A DNA stretch of 64,000 nucleotides from DATKWD01 sp035529695. Its GTDB lineage: Bacteria > Actinomycetota > Acidimicrobiia > Acidimicrobiales > Salinilacustritrichaceae. Within the stretch, counting starts at the first letter, position 1, and each line of letters opens with the position of its first letter. The stretch lies in contig DATKWD010000011.1 of NCBI GenBank assembly GCA_035529695.1, forward strand, positions 1 through 64,000, in the 5' to 3' direction. The notes under the pieces were generated by a model. The model did not search any database. It saw only the letters and a program-made list of their open reading frames with translations, and was not told where the DNA came from. The translations under genes were made by a program, and so were the position numbers. Of the stretch, positions 1-8,856 are shown one piece after another.

Positions 1-124
1 GCGCGTAGTCGGACAGCGTGTCGCCCGGCTGGACCTCGTGTGTCGTGCCGGCGAAACCGGACGCGAAGACGAGCGCAGACAGCACGACGGCCCTGAGACG
101 TGTGGAGACGCGAATGACGAACAC
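1..124 (-). CDS. LysM-domain exported protein, N-terminal fragment
   Basis: The reverse strand reads from a GTG at 124 into a short basic stretch (RVSTRLR), a hydrophobic segment (AVVLSALVFASGFAG) and then EVQPGDTLSDYA, the opening of a LysM peptidoglycan-binding repeat. This is a secreted or anchored cell-wall-binding protein; the rest, perhaps a peptidase or more LysM repeats, lies before base 1. The AGGAAG in front of GTG sits unusually close to it, so the exact start is uncertain. A TAnnnT hexamer (158-163, complement) lies about 33 nt upstream. Confidence 0.6.
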   Translation of the reverse strand, partial: MFVIRVSTRLRAVVLSALVFASGFAGTTHEVQPGDTLSDYA

Positions 125-194
125 CTTCCTGCGGTCTCCGCCCGCCAAGTGACCGGAACCCTACCCAGCGTGGTGCACGAGTCAAGGGCGAACT

Positions 195-1799
195 TCAGTG
201 GCTCGCGCGGCGTGCCTCGGCTCGTCGTTCGGCGTCCAGTCGCTCGAGGCTCGGCTCGGGCGAGTGATCTGTGTGGCTCATCGCAGCTGCGATGGCTCGG
301 TGCCCCGCTTCCTCGGCGATGAGTCGGTGCATCTCCTGGCCGACGGTCCGGTACGCAGGATGACCTTGCGGGGTCGTTCGAAGCTCGATCAGGTGCATCG
401 CTTCGCGGGCGTTGAGATCGAGGTAGAAGCGAACCTTGTAGGCGAGGCTCACGGCATAGCCGGCCTGATGCGGGAACCGCTCGGCCAGTACGTCGTGGAG
501 CTCGGACGAGCGGTGCATCGCCTCGTCGAACTCGTCGCTGAGGCCGGCGAGGTCGACGGACTCGGGACGCGTGTAGCCGTGGCTGGGTGAGAGGGTCTGC
601 CACTCGATGCTGAGCATGCGGTGGCGCTGGAGATCGCGGAAGGCGCCGTAGTCGGCCAGGATGTCGAAGCGGTAGTTCGGACGCTCGAGGGCGCGACCCG
701 GCTTGTGGCGTCGGTTGGTGCGATCACCGACGTAGGTCTCGATCACTTCGGTCCGCTCGTCGATGGTCATCGCCCGGGCACGGTCCTCGAGTTGCCGCTC
801 GGGAAGGTTCACGTGGGCGTAGAGGATCGAGGCAACGAGCTTGACCTCGGCGTCGGGGTCGAAGTCGACCAGGGTGACCGGCGAGGTGTCGTCGGGTTCG
901 AGGTCGCCCAACAGGCGATCCGCCACTTCTTCCATCGCCGCGCGGTTGGCCGACAAGTAGCTGCTCCAGGCCACCCCGCGGTCGTCGAGATCGACGCGCT
1001 TGAGAAATGACGGGATGACCTTTCGCAGTTCGTGGAGCATCAGGTCGGCGTAGCGCCGGGCCTCCGGCAGCGGGTGCGCACGCATCCGCAGCAGAAGGGC
1101 CTCGTAGCCCTGCCCGGTGCCGTAGATGCCGACATTGCTGAGGCTCGCTGCGGGCAGGATCCCGCGGACGGCGTCGAAGGCCTTCGCCTTGAGCGCCTGC
1201 CGGTAGACGAAGTCCGAGTCGGCCGGATCCTTGGGGAACTGCTCTTTGAAGAACTCGCCCATGATCGGCACCAGCGAGGCGTACGAGTCGAACAGTCGGT
1301 CCATGTCGGCTACGTAACGGGCGCCGAGGTCCGACGCGAGGACATCAGGATCGCGGAAGTAGCGGTAGCGACCTCCGAGGCGGGCGTCGTAGGCGATGTA
1401 GCGCGTCGACTGCTCGAGGTACGACATGAGTCGGCCCCATTCGAGGACCTTCGTCAGCAGGTTGGATGCCTGCTCGCACGCAAGGTGCACCCCGCCGAGT
1501 TGGGCCACCGAGTCATCGCCGTACTCGAAGAAGACACGGTCGTACAGTTCTTCGGCTCGGCGCAGCCCGATCGTGGCGTCGACGCTCTTGTCGCCGCTGA
1601 TGTCGAGGTCACCGAGGAACTCGTCGAGAAACAGGCGTCTGAGCGACTTCGGCGAGCGCGAGTAGCGGGCGAACAGGGCGCCCTTGACCACTTCGGGCAA
1701 GTTGACCAGGGCGAACACCGGTTGGTCGAGGTTCGTGAAGTATCGGCGCAGGACATCGGCCTCGTCGGGCGCGAACTCCTCTCCGATGTACACACTCAC
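195..1799 (-). CDS. Tandem ThyX-fold protein (FAD-dependent thymidylate synthase-like)
   Basis: 534 residues, about twice the usual ThyX length, reading as two ThyX-like halves. The N-half has GDDSVAQLGGVHLACEQAS (about 94-112) and LMSYLEQSTRY (124-134), matching the second part of the ThyX signature RHRxxSxNxxSxRY. The C-half has LQRHRMLS (390-397), matching the first part, and LNAREAMHLIELR (462-474), typical of the ThyX C-terminus. ThyX makes dTMP from dUMP using FAD and methylene-tetrahydrofolate. Since neither half carries the full motif, activity may need both halves or be altered. GTG 1799 is chosen because a TAnnnT box ends 8 nt before it; upstream codons look non-coding. Similar long ThyX-like proteins occur in actinobacteria. 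Confidence 0.8.
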   Translation of the reverse strand: MSVYIGEEFAPDEADVLRRYFTNLDQPVFALVNLPEVVKGALFARYSRSPKSLRRLFLDEFLGDLDISGDKSVDATIGLRRAEELYDRVFFEYGDDSVAQLGGVHLACEQASNLLTKVLEWGRLMSYLEQSTRYIAYDARLGGRYRYFRDPDVLASDLGARYVADMDRLFDSYASLVPIMGEFFKEQFPKDPADSDFVYRQALKAKAFDAVRGILPAASLSNVGIYGTGQGYEALLLRMRAHPLPEARRYADLMLHELRKVIPSFLKRVDLDDRGVAWSSYLSANRAAMEEVADRLLGDLEPDDTSPVTLVDFDPDAEVKLVASILYAHVNLPERQLEDRARAMTIDERTEVIETYVGDRTNRRHKPGRALERPNYRFDILADYGAFRDLQRHRMLSIEWQTLSPSHGYTRPESVDLAGLSDEFDEAMHRSSELHDVLAERFPHQAGYAVSLAYKVRFYLDLNAREAMHLIELRTTPQGHPAYRTVGQEMHRLIAEEAGHRAIAAAMSHTDHSPEPSLERLDAERRAEARRASH

Positions 1800-1807
1800 G
1801 GGGGCCG

Positions 1808-1813
1808 ACTCTA
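1808..1813 (-). promoter_or_regulatory. Putative leaderless -10 (TAGAGT) for ThyX-like gene
   Basis: On the minus strand TAGAGT ends 8 nt before GTG 1799. It matches the actinobacterial TAnnnT -10, and the spacing would start the transcript at about the start codon. Confidence 0.45.
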
Positions 1814-1924
1814 CGTCGGGGTCGGTGGCTGGTCGCGGATCGAACGCGCCGCTCGCGCCGACACCTCGTTGTGGGGACGCTCCTCCGCGTCGAGGCGGTG
1901 CGTTCTCCGCGGATCGCCGAGTCC

Positions 1925-3097
1925 TCAGCCCGAAGCGAACTCGGCACGCGCCCGGGTCAGCACGCCTGCGTCGGCCCACAGGTCCGCGACCGTCATGGCC
2001 ATCGCCTTCGCACCGTCGAGCACGGCCAGATCGGCGGCATCACTCGCTGTGTGCGCAGCGAATGCTTCGGTGTGGATCGCCGTGCCGTGCGGGGCCACGG
2101 CGATCATCGGGTGGATCGACGGGACCTCGTAGCTCACGTTGCCCATGTCAGTGCTGCCCACCACGGCGGTTCGGGGCGTGGGGACCTCGACCGTGCGACC
2201 CAGGCGTGCACAGTTGGCCGACCACGCGTCCAGCATCGCTGCGTTGTCGCGCATGTCGAAATACGGCCGGTCGTCCCACTCATGGGTCATGGTGCACCCG
2301 GTCGCATCAGCACCGGCCTGCAGGCAGGCAAGCACCCGCGGCTTGAGGGCCTCGAGCCCGGCGACGGTCGGCGACCGGACGAACCAGTAGCTCTCGGCCC
2401 GAGCGGGCACGATGTTGGGCTTGTCGCCCCCATCGGTGAACACGCCATGGATCCGTTCGGCGGCCCCGATGTGTTGGCGGAGGGCAGCCACGGCCTGGTA
2501 GCCGAGGACCGCGGCATCGAGCGCATTGCGGCCGCGTTCGGGCGCAGCAGCGGCGTGGGCTGCCTCACCGTGGTACGTCGCCACCACCTGCTGCACGGCG
2601 ATGGCGTCGATTCGCGTCAGATCACGATCGGCCGGATGGATCATCATCGCGGCGTCGACTGCATCGAGCGCTCCCCGCCGGACCATCAACACCTTCCCCC
2701 CGCCACCCTCCTCGGCCGGTGAGCCGAGGATTCGCACCCGGCCCCCTGCCTCCGGCGCGACGGCTGCCGCGGCGAGGCCGGCGCCGAGGCCGGCTGCGGC
2801 GATGATGTTGTGGCCACAGGCGTGGCCGATCCCGGGCAGCGCGTCGTACTCCAGCAGAATCGCGATGTTCGGTCCGGCCGATCCGGCTTCGGCCGAGAAC
2901 GCGGTCGCCAGATCGAAGGCCGACCGGGTCGGCTCGAGGCCTTCGGCTTCGAGCGCGTCGGTGAGACGGTCGTGCGCGAAGTGCTCTTCGTAGTTGAGCT
3001 CGGGATTGGCATGGATCGCGCGTGACACCTCGACCAACACGTCGGCTCGGGCGTCGACCTCGGCGACCAGCCGGTCCTTCAGGGCGTCGAGGTCCAT
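1925..3097 (-). CDS. M20-family amidohydrolase / peptidase
   Basis: About 390 residues of the M20D zinc hydrolase family, whose members cleave N-acyl amino acids, p-aminobenzoyl-glutamate or similar amides. Visible: IHANPELNYEEHFA near the N-terminus; GIGHACGHNIIAAAG, holding the metal-binding Cys/His; and SPAEEGGGGKVLM, holding the catalytic/metal glutamates. No signal peptide, so cytosolic. ATG 3097 is preferred over ATG 3124 because a TAnnnT box lies 7 nt upstream of 3097. The substrate cannot be told from sequence. Confidence 0.85.
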   Translation of the reverse strand: MDLDALKDRLVAEVDARADVLVEVSRAIHANPELNYEEHFAHDRLTDALEAEGLEPTRSAFDLATAFSAEAGSAGPNIAILLEYDALPGIGHACGHNIIAAAGLGAGLAAAAVAPEAGGRVRILGSPAEEGGGGKVLMVRRGALDAVDAAMMIHPADRDLTRIDAIAVQQVVATYHGEAAHAAAAPERGRNALDAAVLGYQAVAALRQHIGAAERIHGVFTDGGDKPNIVPARAESYWFVRSPTVAGLEALKPRVLACLQAGADATGCTMTHEWDDRPYFDMRDNAAMLDAWSANCARLGRTVEVPTPRTAVVGSTDMGNVSYEVPSIHPMIAVAPHGTAIHTEAFAAHTASDAADLAVLDGAKAMAMTVADLWADAGVLTRARAEFASG

Positions 3098-3104
3098 CGG
3101 CGGC

Positions 3105-3110
3105 ACGGTA
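3105..3110 (-). promoter_or_regulatory. Putative leaderless -10 (TACCGT) for M20 gene
   Basis: TACCGT on the minus strand ends 7 nt before ATG 3097, a TAnnnT box at leaderless spacing; it favours this ATG over the one at 3124. Confidence 0.4.
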
Positions 3111-3126
3111 GCCCGCTCCCCCATGA

Positions 3127-4110
3127 TCAGTGCTCGAGAACGATCTTGCCGAGTTGCTTTCCTGCCTCGAGGCGCTCGAGCGCCAAGGGGTAGTCGGCGA
3201 TGCCGAACGTCGTGTCGACGGCGACCGGCAGCCCGTGGTCGACCATGGCCGTCACCTCGGCGAACTCCTGATGACTCCCCATCGTCGATCCGATGATCTC
3301 GATCTGCTTGAAGAACAGTTTCGGCAGGTTGACGGTGACCTCGGGACCCGACGTGCCTCCACACACGACGAGACGACCGCCCGGAACCAATGCCGAGACG
3401 CTCTGTTCCCACGTCGCGGGGCCCACGCTCTCGACCACGACGTCAGCCTTCACCGGCCACCGGTCGTGACCCGAATCGAACCCATCGATCGCCCCCATCG
3501 CAATCGCAGCGTCGATCTTGTCGCGATCGCGCGACGTCACGTAGACCCGTGCGCCCGTCCAGACCGACAGCGCGAGCGCAGCCATCGACACCCCTCCCCC
3601 GATTCCGACGATGAGCACGGTCTCGCCCGACCGCAGGCGGGCCCGGCGCAGCATGCGGTGCGCGGTGAGGGTGGCCAGGGGGTAGGCCGCGCACTCGGCC
3701 CACGAGCGGTTGGAGGGACGTGGAACGACGTTGCGTGACGGCACGGCGACCATCTCGCCGTGACCCCCCCACCTCTGCTCTCCCACGATCCCGAACCCGC
3801 GGCCCAGCGGACTGTCGTTTCCGAGGGTCACGATCGCTTCGAGGGTGCTGACTGCGGGGTTCACGACGACCTCGTCGCCCACCGAGACACCCACGACCCC
3901 GGTGCCGAGCGCTGCCACCGTTCCGGCCACGTCGCAGCCCGGCACGTGTGGGAGCGACGGTTTGGGGAGCCCACGCGTGACCCACAGGTCCATGTGGTTG
4001 AGCGCGCTGGTGACGGGGCGGACCACGACATCGTCGGCCCCGGGTTCGGGCGCATCGATCTCGCCGAAGCGGTAGGAGCCGGGTGAGTCATCGAGGATCC
4101 AGGCCTGCAT
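3127..4110 (-). CDS. Medium-chain dehydrogenase/reductase (quinone oxidoreductase-like)
   Basis: 327 residues with the MDR layout: an N-terminal GroES-like domain (ALNHMDLWVTRG, then VPGCDVAGTV) and a C-terminal Rossmann domain with VLIVGIGGGVSMAAL for NAD(P) binding. The region that carries the four structural-zinc cysteines in alcohol dehydrogenases has none here, which points to a zinc-poor quinone-oxidoreductase-like member. A reductase or dehydrogenase with unknown substrate. ATG 4110 is preferred over GTG 4119 because it follows a TAnnnT box by 7 nt. Confidence 0.8.
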   Translation of the reverse strand: MQAWILDDSPGSYRFGEIDAPEPGADDVVVRPVTSALNHMDLWVTRGLPKPSLPHVPGCDVAGTVAALGTGVVGVSVGDEVVVNPAVSTLEAIVTLGNDSPLGRGFGIVGEQRWGGHGEMVAVPSRNVVPRPSNRSWAECAAYPLATLTAHRMLRRARLRSGETVLIVGIGGGVSMAALALSVWTGARVYVTSRDRDKIDAAIAMGAIDGFDSGHDRWPVKADVVVESVGPATWEQSVSALVPGGRLVVCGGTSGPEVTVNLPKLFFKQIEIIGSTMGSHQEFAEVTAMVDHGLPVAVDTTFGIADYPLALERLEAGKQLGKIVLEH

Positions 4111-4117
4111 CCAGCAC

Positions 4118-4123
4118 ACCGTA
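4118..4123 (-). promoter_or_regulatory. Putative leaderless -10 (TACGGT) for MDR gene
   Basis: TACGGT on the minus strand ends 7 nt before ATG 4110. The alternative GTG 4119 lies inside this hexamer. Confidence 0.4.
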
Positions 4124-4138
4124 GAGACGTCGACCGCC

Positions 4139-4879
4139 TCAGGCGGCGATCCGCACGATCATCGCGATCGAGGTCGCGACGAGCACGACCATGACGGCGC
4201 GCTCGAACCGCGGGCCGTCGAGCCGCTCCCGAAAGCGGGTGCCCAGGGGGATCATCACCGCCATGGGAATGCCGGCCGCGAGGCTGCCGACCAGCCGACC
4301 CCCGGTCATCTCGCCCTGACTCACGAGCACGGTGATCTGCACCGATCCGGTGAACGCGAAGATCAGGGTGATCGCGTACACGTAGGCGCTCGTGCCCAGC
4401 CGGTAGCCGTGCAACCACGTAGCGATGACCGGCCCCGATGTCCCGACGGCCCCTTGGACGACACCGGTGGCTGCGCCCACCACAGGCGACCAGCGATGGG
4501 TGACCGCCTCGGTCAGTCTCAGTTCGGGACTCCGGACGAACAGGACGACGAAGCCGAGGACCGTGAGCGCGAGCAGGGCCAGAAGCGGCTCTTCGGGCAT
4601 GTTGACCAGGGCGAAGGTGCCCACGACGGCCCCGACGACCCCGGGTACCAGCAGACGCGGTAAGTCTCGCGTCTCACCCCGGGCTGACCGCTCGCTCCAG
4701 CACATCCAGAGATTCGCCGCCAGGTTCGGAACGGCCACCGCCACGACGGCGTCCTCGATGCCGGTCACCAGCGTGGCGAGCGGCACCACGATCAGCGGGT
4801 AGCCGAGGCCGGTGACTCCCTTGACGAACGCAGCGAAGACCGACGCGAGGATGATGACGAGGATTGCCTCGGCGCTCAT
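4139..4879 (-). CDS. TauE/SafE-family membrane transporter
   Basis: 246 residues, almost entirely hydrophobic, with about eight predicted membrane spans. Typical TauE/SafE features are the N-terminal VKGVTGLGYPLIVVPL and the internal-repeat equivalent GVVQGAVGTSGPVIATWL. Members export sulfite, sulfoacetate or other small organic anions; the substrate here is unknown. It starts 7 nt after the preceding gene (4887-5504) ends, so the two are probably co-transcribed. Confidence 0.85.
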   Translation of the reverse strand: MSAEAILVIILASVFAAFVKGVTGLGYPLIVVPLATLVTGIEDAVVAVAVPNLAANLWMCWSERSARGETRDLPRLLVPGVVGAVVGTFALVNMPEEPLLALLALTVLGFVVLFVRSPELRLTEAVTHRWSPVVGAATGVVQGAVGTSGPVIATWLHGYRLGTSAYVYAITLIFAFTGSVQITVLVSQGEMTGGRLVGSLAAGIPMAVMIPLGTRFRERLDGPRFERAVMVVLVATSIAMIVRIAA

Positions 4880-4886
4880 GCGCCGC

Positions 4887-5504
4887 TCACACGACGCACG
4901 TCAGCGCGTCAGGCTCCACCCTGATGGACAGCACTCGCGCGTCACGCTTGACGGCCTCGCCGTCGAGCCAGATCGTCGTCTTCGGAGGAAGGTCGAGCTG
5001 CACCGCGCTGACGCGGCGCTCGCGGATGTCAGGGTGCGGAACGTGGCTTCCCGACCGGAGTCGAGCACGCGCCTTGAGCCGTTCGGTCGTCGTCATCGAC
5101 GCCTCGAGGACATCGAGGCGGCCGTCGTTCGGATGTCCCTTCGGAGCGACGTTCCACGCCCCCATGAACTGCGCGTTCATGACGGCGACGACTGGGCCCT
5201 GCCACCAGGAGCGCCGAGCGACCAGGTGGGCGGTGAACCAGTGGTGGACGCCGTCGATGAGCACTGACCCGAGGTCGACCGGCAGTCGACGGGCCTCGGT
5301 CGAGACGAGACGATCCTCGCCGCCCTTGGGGCCACCGCAGGTACGCCACAGGTCACCGCCGATCAGACCCAGCTCGGGGATGGCACCGCCGACCCTGCGG
5401 GCGTCGGTCACCACCCGGCGAGCCGCAGCGTCGGTTGCGACGACGACACCGATCGCCGAGAGCGGACCCGACTCGCCCCAGTCCTCGCCGCGCTCGATCG
5501 TCAT
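4887..5504 (-). CDS. YegS/DAGK-like C-terminal-domain protein lacking the kinase half
   Basis: 205 residues. The stretch GPVVAVMNAQFMGAWNVAPKG, then HPNDGRLDVLEASM and a closing beta-rich IWLDGEAVKR, reads like the C-terminal domain of YegS/diacylglycerol-kinase-type lipid kinases. The N-terminal nucleotide-binding domain with GGDGT is absent and the upstream space is filled by helY, so this is a stand-alone domain rather than a visible truncation. ATG 5504 overlaps the helY stop by 4 nt (ATGA), implying translational coupling. Its function is unknown: lipid binding, or a regulator of lipid phosphorylation. Confidence 0.6.
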   Translation of the reverse strand: MTIERGEDWGESGPLSAIGVVVATDAAARRVVTDARRVGGAIPELGLIGGDLWRTCGGPKGGEDRLVSTEARRLPVDLGSVLIDGVHHWFTAHLVARRSWWQGPVVAVMNAQFMGAWNVAPKGHPNDGRLDVLEASMTTTERLKARARLRSGSHVPHPDIRERRVSAVQLDLPPKTTIWLDGEAVKRDARVLSIRVEPDALTCVV

Positions 5505-8086
5505 GCCTCGTCTCCCAACGCCGCCGATGCGGACACCACACCCCGGTCGAGCGACCGTGCGGCCGCGCGAGCCACGGCACCGGTCGCAGTAGAAGGCGCG
5601 ACGTGGCCGAGTTGGCGGAGGAGGTCGACCACCTGCCGCACGTTACGGACGAAGTCGCCTCCGGACAGTTCCTCGTGCTCGATGACCTCTCCGAGCGGGC
5701 GGCCTGACGCCCAGAGATACGCGAGGTGCGCGAACCCCGCATCGATCTGACGCGTCTCGGGGAGATCGAGGTTGCGCTCCTCGTCGTTCAGGTCCGAAGC
5801 GATACGACCGATCTGGTGCACTGCGGACTCGACCGCCAGTGTCGGCCACCGTGGGGCCGGAGGGGGCCCGGGCCGGCGGTGTTCGTACACGAATGTCGAG
5901 ACCACCGCAGCGAGCTCGGCGGCGTCGAGTCCGTCGAGCGTGCCTGAGCCCACCGCCTCGGCGACCAGCAGATCGGCCTCGTGGTAGACGCGGCTCAGGA
6001 TGTCGCCTCGCTCGGTGAGTGCCCAGCCATCGACATAGCCCCACCCGTCGAGGAGCTGAAGGACACGATCGAGCTGCCGGCTCAACGAACCCGACGTGCT
6101 GGCGAGGCGTCTCTCCGACTGGCGGACCTCGCGTTCGAGCCGCTCGACTCGTCGGAGCTTTCGAAGGTCCACATCGCTCACTTCGAGCAGCGCGGGGGGC
6201 TCGTGGTCCGTCGGTGACGTGCGGAGGTCGGCGTCGGCAAGCTGCGCCGATGCCTCGCGACGATGGTCGGCGTTCTTCGGCGCGAAGTCGGGGCGGAGCT
6301 CGACATGGCCCAGCACCTCGGGGATCTCGACGAAGTCATCGACTCCGACCAGAGTGACGATCCGCTCGGCATCGATCGCCCGCACCTTCAAGCCGCCCTT
6401 TCGATGAGCGACGCTGAGGATCAGGAGCGGCTGTCCCGATGGTCCCCCGATCACCGAGCCCGGGCGCTGCCGGTCGAGGGTTGCCTCGACCTGCCAGCGC
6501 GCGGCTCGGCGACGCTCCTCGTGATCGCGACGCGAATCGCGCGCTCGCTCTATGGCAATGCGATCGTCGAGGCTCGACTCGAGGTCGGCGAGCTGGGACC
6601 GTTTTCGCCGCACGCGCTGCTCGCTGCGAACCACGTCGCGGTCGGCCTGGAACTGCGCGAACGATCGTCCGAGAACATCGCGCGCTCCGGCAGGGTCGAC
6701 TCGCCGCACCAGATTGATCGCCATGTTGTAGGTGGGCCGGAACGCCGATGCGAGATGGAAGCTGCGGCTCCCTGCGAGCGCAGCGATCCGCTCGAACGCC
6801 ACCTGGGGTGCCCAGAGAACGACGGCCGCGCCCCGGTCGTCGATTCCGCGCCGGCCCGCTCGACCGGTGAGCTGGGTGTAGTCCCCCGGGGTGAGGAACT
6901 CGCGACGCTCGCCGTTGAACTTCGTCATGCGTTCGATCACGACCGAGCGGGCGGGCATGTTGACGCCGAGCGCAAGGGTCTCGGTCGCGAACACGAGCCG
7001 CACCAGCCCCTCGATGAAGCACGCCTCGACTGCCTCCTTGAACGGCGGAACCATGCCGGCATGATGCGCCGCGACACCGGCTTCGAGCCCGGCTCGCCAG
7101 CGGGCGAAATCGAGCACGTGGAGATCTGCGTTGCCGAGATCATCAACGTGCGCATCGACGATCTCCCGTATCCGTCGTTGTTCAGCCGAGTCGGTGAGCC
7201 GAACGCCGGCATCGAGGCAGCGGTTCATCGCGTCGTCGCAGCCGGCGCGGCTGAACACGAACACGATCGCCGGGAGCAGCTCGCGGTCGGCGAGCACGTC
7301 GAGCACCTCGAGGCGGTCGGGCGTCTCGAAACGCCGACGGGGACGCCCGCCCTTTCGACCATCGGCGTGGCGACCGGTCCTCCGACGGTCCCGATCACCG
7401 GTCGATCGATCGACATCGAATCGGGCGCCCTCGGGGTTCGGCTCGCCGTCGACGAGGACCGGCACCAGGTGAGGCTCGGTCGCGGAGCGGTCGCCCACCA
7501 GGTAGAGGTGATCGAGCTCGACCGGTCGCCGCTCCTCGACGACGACCGACGTCGGCCCCCGGACGGTCTCGAGCCACTCGCCGAGCTCTGATGCGTTCGA
7601 GACCGTCGCCGAGAGGCACACCAGGACGACGTGGGGCGGCAATTGGAGGATGACCTCCTCCCACACCGGGCCGCGGTAGCTGTCCTGGAGGTAGTGGACC
7701 TCGTCGAGGACCACCACGCCCAGATCGTCGAGATCGGTGCGACCCGCGTAGATCATGTTTCGAAGCACTTCGGTGGTCATCACCACGACCTGTCCGTCTC
7801 CGTTGATGGAGTTGTCACCGGTCAACAGGCCGACCCGCTCGGGTCCGAGGCGGTCGCCGAGGTCGCGGAACTTCTGGTTCGAGAGCGCCTTTATCGGTGT
7901 CGTGTAGAACGAGCGCAGCCCCTGGCCGGCAGCGGCATCGATGGCGTAGTCGGCAACGAGCGTCTTTCCCGCCCCTGTCGGAGCCGCGACCAGCACGGAT
8001 CGGCCATCGTCGAGGGCGTCGAGCGCGAGGCGCTGGAACCGATCGATCCGAAAGCTGAGCGAGGCCTCCCAGTCGTTGCGGTTCAC
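5501..8086 (-). CDS. helY: Ski2/Mtr4-like DEVH-box RNA helicase HelY
   Basis: 861 residues (the M. tuberculosis HelY is slightly longer). Walker A APTGAGKT (35-42), DEVH box VVLDEVHYLQD (125-135), SAT motif (159-161) and motif VI QLTGRAGRRGID are all clear, followed by a long C-terminal region with a helical arm and a DSHCT-like end. A superfamily 2 ATP-dependent RNA helicase, expected in RNA processing or decay in the cytosol. GTG 8086 overlaps the tatC stop by 4 nt, and the helicase fold starts directly after it; longer upstream frames only read through tatC. The tatA/B-tatC-helY order is the same as in mycobacteria. Confidence 0.93.
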   Translation of the reverse strand: MNRNDWEASLSFRIDRFQRLALDALDDGRSVLVAAPTGAGKTLVADYAIDAAAGQGLRSFYTTPIKALSNQKFRDLGDRLGPERVGLLTGDNSINGDGQVVVMTTEVLRNMIYAGRTDLDDLGVVVLDEVHYLQDSYRGPVWEEVILQLPPHVVLVCLSATVSNASELGEWLETVRGPTSVVVEERRPVELDHLYLVGDRSATEPHLVPVLVDGEPNPEGARFDVDRSTGDRDRRRTGRHADGRKGGRPRRRFETPDRLEVLDVLADRELLPAIVFVFSRAGCDDAMNRCLDAGVRLTDSAEQRRIREIVDAHVDDLGNADLHVLDFARWRAGLEAGVAAHHAGMVPPFKEAVEACFIEGLVRLVFATETLALGVNMPARSVVIERMTKFNGERREFLTPGDYTQLTGRAGRRGIDDRGAAVVLWAPQVAFERIAALAGSRSFHLASAFRPTYNMAINLVRRVDPAGARDVLGRSFAQFQADRDVVRSEQRVRRKRSQLADLESSLDDRIAIERARDSRRDHEERRRAARWQVEATLDRQRPGSVIGGPSGQPLLILSVAHRKGGLKVRAIDAERIVTLVGVDDFVEIPEVLGHVELRPDFAPKNADHRREASAQLADADLRTSPTDHEPPALLEVSDVDLRKLRRVERLEREVRQSERRLASTSGSLSRQLDRVLQLLDGWGYVDGWALTERGDILSRVYHEADLLVAEAVGSGTLDGLDAAELAAVVSTFVYEHRRPGPPPAPRWPTLAVESAVHQIGRIASDLNDEERNLDLPETRQIDAGFAHLAYLWASGRPLGEVIEHEELSGGDFVRNVRQVVDLLRQLGHVAPSTATGAVARAAARSLDRGVVSASAALGDEA

Positions 8087-8856
8087 TTCTTCGCGCGATT
8101 GCGCGTGATGAGCACACCGATGAGGATCGACACCTCGTAGAAGAGGATCATCGGCACCGACAGGACGATCATGCTGTACGGGTCGCCGGACGGGGTGATG
8201 ACGGCGACGAGGACGGTGATCCCGACGATCGCATAGCGCCGCCACTTCCGCAGCAGCGCGGGCGTCACGACACCGACCAGTTGGAGGAAGATCAGCAGGA
8301 TCGGGAACTCGAAGCCGATGCCGAAGGCCAGCATCATGTAGGTCACGAGCTGGAAATAGGCCCCCGGCCGGAAGGCCTGTTCGAGATCGCCTCCGCCCAC
8401 CTGGACCAAGAACTCGAACGCCTTGGGAAGCGTCCAGTACGCAAGCCCAGCGCCGAGCACGAACAACACCAGCGCGCTCAGCACGAAGGGCACGGCGTAC
8501 TTCTTCTCGTGCGGGTGGAGGCCGGGCGTCACGAAGCGCCAGATCTGCCACAGGATGACGGGCATGGCGAACGCGATGCCCGAGTAGCCCGCCAGCTTCA
8601 GGCGAACCGAGAAGCCCTCCAGCGGCTCGATCTGTTGAAGTCGGCAGGGAACGTCATCGGCGAGGGTCGAGCAGTAGGGATCGAGCAATGTCTCGAAGAT
8701 CCACGGGTAGAGGATCCATCCGAGGAGCATGCCGATCGCGACGGCGACCACGCACTTGATGAGCCGATCCCGGAGTTCGGTGAGGTGCTCGACGAGCGAC
8801 ATTCGGCCGTCGGTGACACCTTCGATGTCGTCAGGATCGGTTCGGGTCTTCGCCAT
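8083..8856 (-). CDS. tatC: Sec-independent translocase TatC
   Basis: 257 residues with the TatC N-terminal MSLVEHLTELRDRLIK and six hydrophobic segments. TatC is the inner-membrane receptor for twin-arginine signal peptides and exports folded proteins with TatA/TatB. The short charged N-terminal extension is normal for actinobacteria. It overlaps the upstream tatB gene by 26 nt and the downstream helY by 4 nt, so the three form one translationally coupled unit. Confidence 0.95.
   Translation of the reverse strand: MAKTRTDPDDIEGVTDGRMSLVEHLTELRDRLIKCVVAVAIGMLLGWILYPWIFETLLDPYCSTLADDVPCRLQQIEPLEGFSVRLKLAGYSGIAFAMPVILWQIWRFVTPGLHPHEKKYAVPFVLSALVLFVLGAGLAYWTLPKAFEFLVQVGGGDLEQAFRPGAYFQLVTYMMLAFGIGFEFPILLIFLQLVGVVTPALLRKWRRYAIVGITVLVAVITPSGDPYSMIVLSVPMILFYEVSILIGVLITRNRAKK

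Noticed and set aside
1032..2132. 366-residue plus-strand frame across the ThyX-like and M20 genes
   Set aside because: Crosses the boundary between two real genes and their spacer, with no motif of its own.
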